Part shown: positions 60,601-64,000 of the stretch, one piece after another
Layout: each line of letters starts with the position of its first letter
Numbering within the stretch: position 1 is the first letter of the stretch
Source: Branchiostoma belcheri
Taxonomy: Eukaryota > Chordata > Leptocardii > Amphioxiformes > Branchiostomatidae
Length of the DNA: 64,000 nucleotides
Assembly: GCF_001625305.1 (NCBI RefSeq)
Contig: NW_017804076.1
Span: 905,017-969,016, forward strand
Direction: 5' to 3'
The notes under the pieces: generated by a model
Told to the model about the DNA's origin: nothing
Database searches by the model: none
The model's input: the letters and a program-made list of their open reading frames with translations, nothing else
Translations under genes and position numbers: made by a program

Positions 60601-63600
60601 GAAGACCGAAACAGAACGGGACAGTTCCTCGGTGCTACCGTCAGAAGTATGGGTCCAGGAGGAAAAGTCATGGTATGTACTTTCTTGTACGTTAACTCTT
60701 TGAAAAAAAAAATATTTAAAAAAGTCTTAAAGCTTACCTTTTCTAGGACATACTGTGAATTGCTATACTATTGCTAGGCATGCGCACCAAAATATCGTGA
60801 CGTGTACACAAGAGGCGAAGTGAGAGTCTGGGAACGAGGGCGATGTTATCAGCTGAACCAGGAGCTCGTTCCCGACATCCACCACTCGAGTCAGGGGATC
60901 TGGAACCTTTGTGACGACCTGCCGGCCGGACATTCCCAGTACGGGTACTGTCACCTCGGGACTGCTCTGGAATTCTCACACGTAAGTCTCAACATGCAGA
61001 CACTTAGAACGTGTCCTAAGTCTAGAATGTACTAAAAATAAAATCTAAGATCCGTCAACAGAGTCCGTCACTTGAATACGAGCGATTTTAGGTACTGGTA
61101 GGCATATGCAAATTATTGATAGACACATGCAAATTAGTGCACCACATGCTGGCTGGCTATGTCTCCATGCAAATCGATCTCTTCATTTTGTGTAAAATTT
61201 TCGTCATATATTACAACTTTCCGCTGTAAGTTCACTGACAACAGCATTTGGTCGTCAGATGTAGCCTCCATAGCATGCCAAAAACTGGGAGTTTGGGGGG
61301 TCTTTGGGAGCTTTTATGTGCTATTTTCTGATTGTATATAGACAATATAGCCGGTCTGGTTGAATTACCCCCGTTTTTGAACAGCCACCAAACCCCCAGT
61401 TCAATAAGCCTGCTACGGAAGAATTTGAATATCTTTATGCTATTTATTTTTCAAACTTGTCTTTAGGACGGACAAGACGTCATGATAGCAGCACCCGGTG
61501 CCTTCCATTGGTCAGGTGAGCTTTTAGACTTCGCTACTTTATCTGAATATACGAAAGCATACGTGTTGGCATGGTGTCGTCACGTTATATCTAGCGCCTG
61601 GCACTGCTAAATTTCTGTATGTTCAAAATCAATTATCATGAACTGGGCCGTATGAGATACAGAACACTTCTCTTCACCCCAACGGCAAACTGTTACTGTA
61701 TATGACAGATGTTAAGGTACGTAGTGTTGTAGTTTTTGCGCGTGTCTGTTCGGTTTTTGTTTTGTTTTTTGTTTTGTTTTGTTTTTTGTTTTGTTTTGTT
61801 TTGTTTTGTTTTGTTTTGTTTTGTTTTGTTTTGTTTTGTTTTGTTTTGTTTTGTTTTGTTTTGTTTTGTTTTGTTTTGTTTTGTTTTGTTTAAGGGTAAG
61901 ATATGCAGTCGAATGGATGAAAGTCATGATATAGGGTCAAATGGTGAACACTGACATTACAGTCCAATTTCTGTAGTTCTTGATGAAGATTCGAACGGAA
62001 TTTTAACTCTTATTTCCTCAACATGCAGCTGGTTGGTCGTGGGCGATGCTTCCCACCAGAGGAGCATAGGGACTTTCTAAAGCTAAAGGTACGTACTCTG
62101 TACACAGCTTAATATGGAAAAAAATTCGGCCTATATGTGCCTCATGTCTGATAGAAAAAATTAATGAAATCAACATATTTTCTTTAACGAGTAAAGTTGT
62201 AAAACTTCCTGTCCCAAAGCCTAGCCGCAGACCAAATCTCCTGACCGCCCCGCGACAAGGGACCATAGACCATAGACACTCAGGAAGAAGGCTGCAGCCA
62301 GGGAGCCGCGCAGTTTGGAAGACGACTTCGACGAGGACTTTGAAGAGGAAGACTACTTTGAGGAAGAGTCCGGTGAAGCAAGTCCAGATCCGTATTAAAA
62401 AAAAAAAAAAGCAGCTAGACGGAGTAGTCACTTTGGTAAGTGGTTTGACTATAAAGTTCTACCTTTTGTTGATGTGTGTCTGATTACTAAATGTTGATCA
62501 CGATCAATGCAATTTGCGAACTACTCGGTGTCACGCCCCCTGTCGTTCTGCGATAGGACTGCATGTCCGGCACAGCGCGTTGTTTCGAGTTCAACTGCAC
62601 GCTGGACACACTGCTGGTCAACCGGTCAGTGGTCATCACCGTGGAAGCGAGGTTGTGGAACACCACCTTTACTCAGGTACAGTCCAGTCTTCGGACTTCA
62701 GTAAATATGATCCAGCACAAATGCCATTTACTAGTATTTCATCACTGGCCGACTTTATAGATAGACAAACAATCACTTTTAGACAACAGTAGTGTCAACA
62801 GAAAGTTACAAGAGACAGTTGCAGACATTTCATATCAAGCATGTATTAAGACTAGATAACGTACATTGATGAATGATAAAGTTGTCTGTTTGTTTTTACA
62901 GGAATATCCATTAGTAAGTCATGTGGACATCTTGTCCCACGCTGAAGTGGAGCTTGTGAAGAACTTTGAGAACATGGAACAGTCCAGAAGCTTTAACGAC
63001 AAGGCAACAGTAAGTACGTAACACACACGTATAATCACGGTATACACATATACGATGATGATGTAGTTCTATGTATTCCCATACCCATTGTATGAGAGAC
63101 TAGGTCGTTGTTTGGCAGTACAAGGTAGACATTGGTCATCATAGATGCTGTGTCACATTGTTTTGTTTTTGTTCCAACACAAAGAATTGTTCTCACTGCC
63201 TAGAGCTTTCCACCAGTCACTCCGATCTTCTTCAATATACTGACCCAGTGAGACTTGTCACGTGACTGGGTCAGTGTCACTGGGTCAGTCTATTGAAGAC
63301 CAGAATGACTAGTGGAAAGCTCTATCTAGGTGAGAATTTTTGTGTGTGTTGGAACAAAAGTTTTAACTTTAAACATGTAACGTTAACTACCAACAGAGAT
63401 GAACTTTCATGGTAGTAAATGTAATATTCGTTGTATTTGGTCTATTTTCAGGTAGTAACGAAAGCCTTGCCAGAAACAAGGCCGGTGAGCCTGGCAGAAC
63501 AAGTTGAAGTCTGGACAATACTGTTGGGACTACTACTGGGGCTGTTACTACTCTTACTCATAGCTTTATGTTTGTGGAAGGTAGGTATGGGGACAGTGAA

Positions 63601-64000
63601 ATTTCATTTTCTTTTCATGGACATTTTTTATACGGTAATCCTTCAAATTATTACGATTTTCCCCTTTTTTCTATGGCTTTTTAAAAACGTCAAATGCCAT
63701 TAAAACAGTGCACAGTGTTTATATGATAATCTTTCAAATTATAATGTATTTGTCCCTTTTTTGTGAATTTAAAAAAAAAATTAAACAGTGTGCAAAACTA
63801 TTGTCACTTTAACAATGCATATATCATTCTTTTCACAGTGTGGGTTCTTCAGACGCGTGTCGGTCCGAGAACAATACGAGGCAAAATACTACACAGCGAC
63901 AAAAATTCCCAGAGCAAAAGTTATCGAGACGAACTTTTCGCCCAGCTACTACGAGAGTAGTATATACGATGCAAGCAAATATGAAACGAGTTTCCAGTGA
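57683..64000 (+). CDS. Integrin alpha subunit with large internal gap
   Basis: Exons: 57683-57873, 60079-60206, 60593-60672, 60778-60981, 61467-61515, then 62029-62088, 62220-62435, 62557-62676, 62902-63009, 63452-63580, 63839-64000. A signal peptide (LLLLSVLCVQFSRGLC) precedes FNLDTDDPVVKKGPEGSHFG, the classic alpha start. Propeller blades follow (LIVGAPKSENPY; GQFLGATVRSMG; DGQDVMIAAPGAFHW). The second block encodes the end of calf-2 (ARCFEFNCTLDTLLVNRSVV), a transmembrane helix (LLGLLLGLLLLLLIALCLW) and GFFRR, the alpha-tail motif that clasps the beta subunit. Missing between them: the rest of the propeller, thigh and calf-1, roughly 600 residues. The exon ending at 61515 is phase 1 but the next begins phase 0, so joining them shifts the frame. 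Probably not a working gene as shown: deletion, collapsed assembly, or two parts of a longer locus. Confidence 0.8.
57874..60078. other. Integrin intron 1
   Basis: No coding signal besides the hairpin at 58786. A block at about 59455-59500 (TCTATCAGACACCTTCCTCA) relates to the foldback element at 28032. Confidence 0.4.
58786..58869. repeat. Near-perfect hairpin in integrin intron 1
   Basis: Arms TAGCCGTGGACGACTCTGGT... and ...ACCAGAGTCGTCCACGGCTA are complementary over about 34 bp, with one 3-base difference and a loop of about 13 bp. Origin unknown. Confidence 0.8.
60165..60420 (+). repeat. Exon-derived tandem repeat with multiplied splice donor
   Basis: A ~52-bp unit contains the last ~40 bases of integrin exon 2 and its donor (GACACGGCAG|GTAGGTTC). 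The true junction is at 60206. At least three further copies with an intact CGGCAGGTAGGTTC follow inside the intron, then two truncated ones. Confidence 0.85.
61753..61890. repeat. (TTTTG)n microsatellite
   Basis: About 27 uninterrupted pentamers after a slightly irregular start. It lies exactly in the gap between the two halves of the integrin gene. Confidence 0.95.
63175..63375. repeat. Foldback copy of the GACTGGTC repeat
   Basis: Contains TTGTTCCAACACAAAG...ACTGACCCAGTGACACTGACC-like sequence and its inverse (CACTGGGTCAGTCTATTGAAG, GTGTTGGAACAAAA). Related to 26556 and 42773. It lies in the integrin intron between 63009 and 63452. Confidence 0.55.

Noticed and set aside
61702..61954. Frames of FCFVLF and KQNKT repeats
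   Set aside because: Produced by the (TTTTG)n array.

Overview
This window looks like nuclear DNA of a chordate-grade marine invertebrate, most likely a lancelet (Branchiostoma). Genes are split by short introns with GT-AG borders. The intergenic and intronic DNA is full of small foldback (terminal-inverted-repeat) elements, tRNA-derived SINEs and microsatellites. The species assignment is inference; no marker gene settles it. All gene models below were assembled by hand from reading frames and splice sites, and exon phases were checked to be compatible.

Region by region. (1) 1-2916, minus strand: the 5' part of HROB, the recombination OB-fold protein that works with MCM8-MCM9; the gene runs off the left edge. 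(2) 3796-7869, plus strand: a seven-exon RING-finger/coiled-coil protein, head to head with HROB across a shared promoter region. (3) 9346-46671, minus strand: a tandem array of three paralogous genes (called A, B and C here) related to immunity-related GTPases (IRG, p47). Each encodes about 1,090-1,100 residues with one intact IRG GTPase unit followed by two degenerate GTPase-like units, the last carrying its own IRG-type helical tail. Exon structure and phase are the same in all three, except for one exon split in B. (4) 47918-54864, plus strand: an eight-exon type II membrane protein with a proline-rich cytoplasmic part and an extracellular NHL-repeat propeller. (5) 57683-64000, plus strand: an integrin alpha gene with the start of the propeller, the end of calf-2, the membrane segment and the GFFRR tail, but with about 600 residues of the normal ectodomain missing. 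Its stop codon is the last three bases of the window.

Mobile DNA includes a 5'-truncated DIRS-like tyrosine-recombinase retrotransposon (21761-23585), a hAT-type MITE with an 8-bp target duplication (33543-34007), a Harbinger-type MITE flanked by TTA (36560-37425), at least seven members of a foldback family ending in AGGCCAC/GTGGCCT, and several copies of a family beginning TACCTTCGCCAAGAAGG.

The centre of interest is the trimodular IRG array. A canonical GTPase fused to pseudo-GTPases, repeated three times and with three different N-termini (one a likely N-myristoylation signal), suggests an innate-immune effector with a built-in regulatory module. The array also carries footprints of its history. 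The terminal exon of the neighbouring RING gene has been copied between B and A. A and B share a 5' non-coding exon. The promoter and first exon of C sit in a near-perfect 363-bp palindrome. Some A and C exons are nearly identical while their neighbours have diverged.
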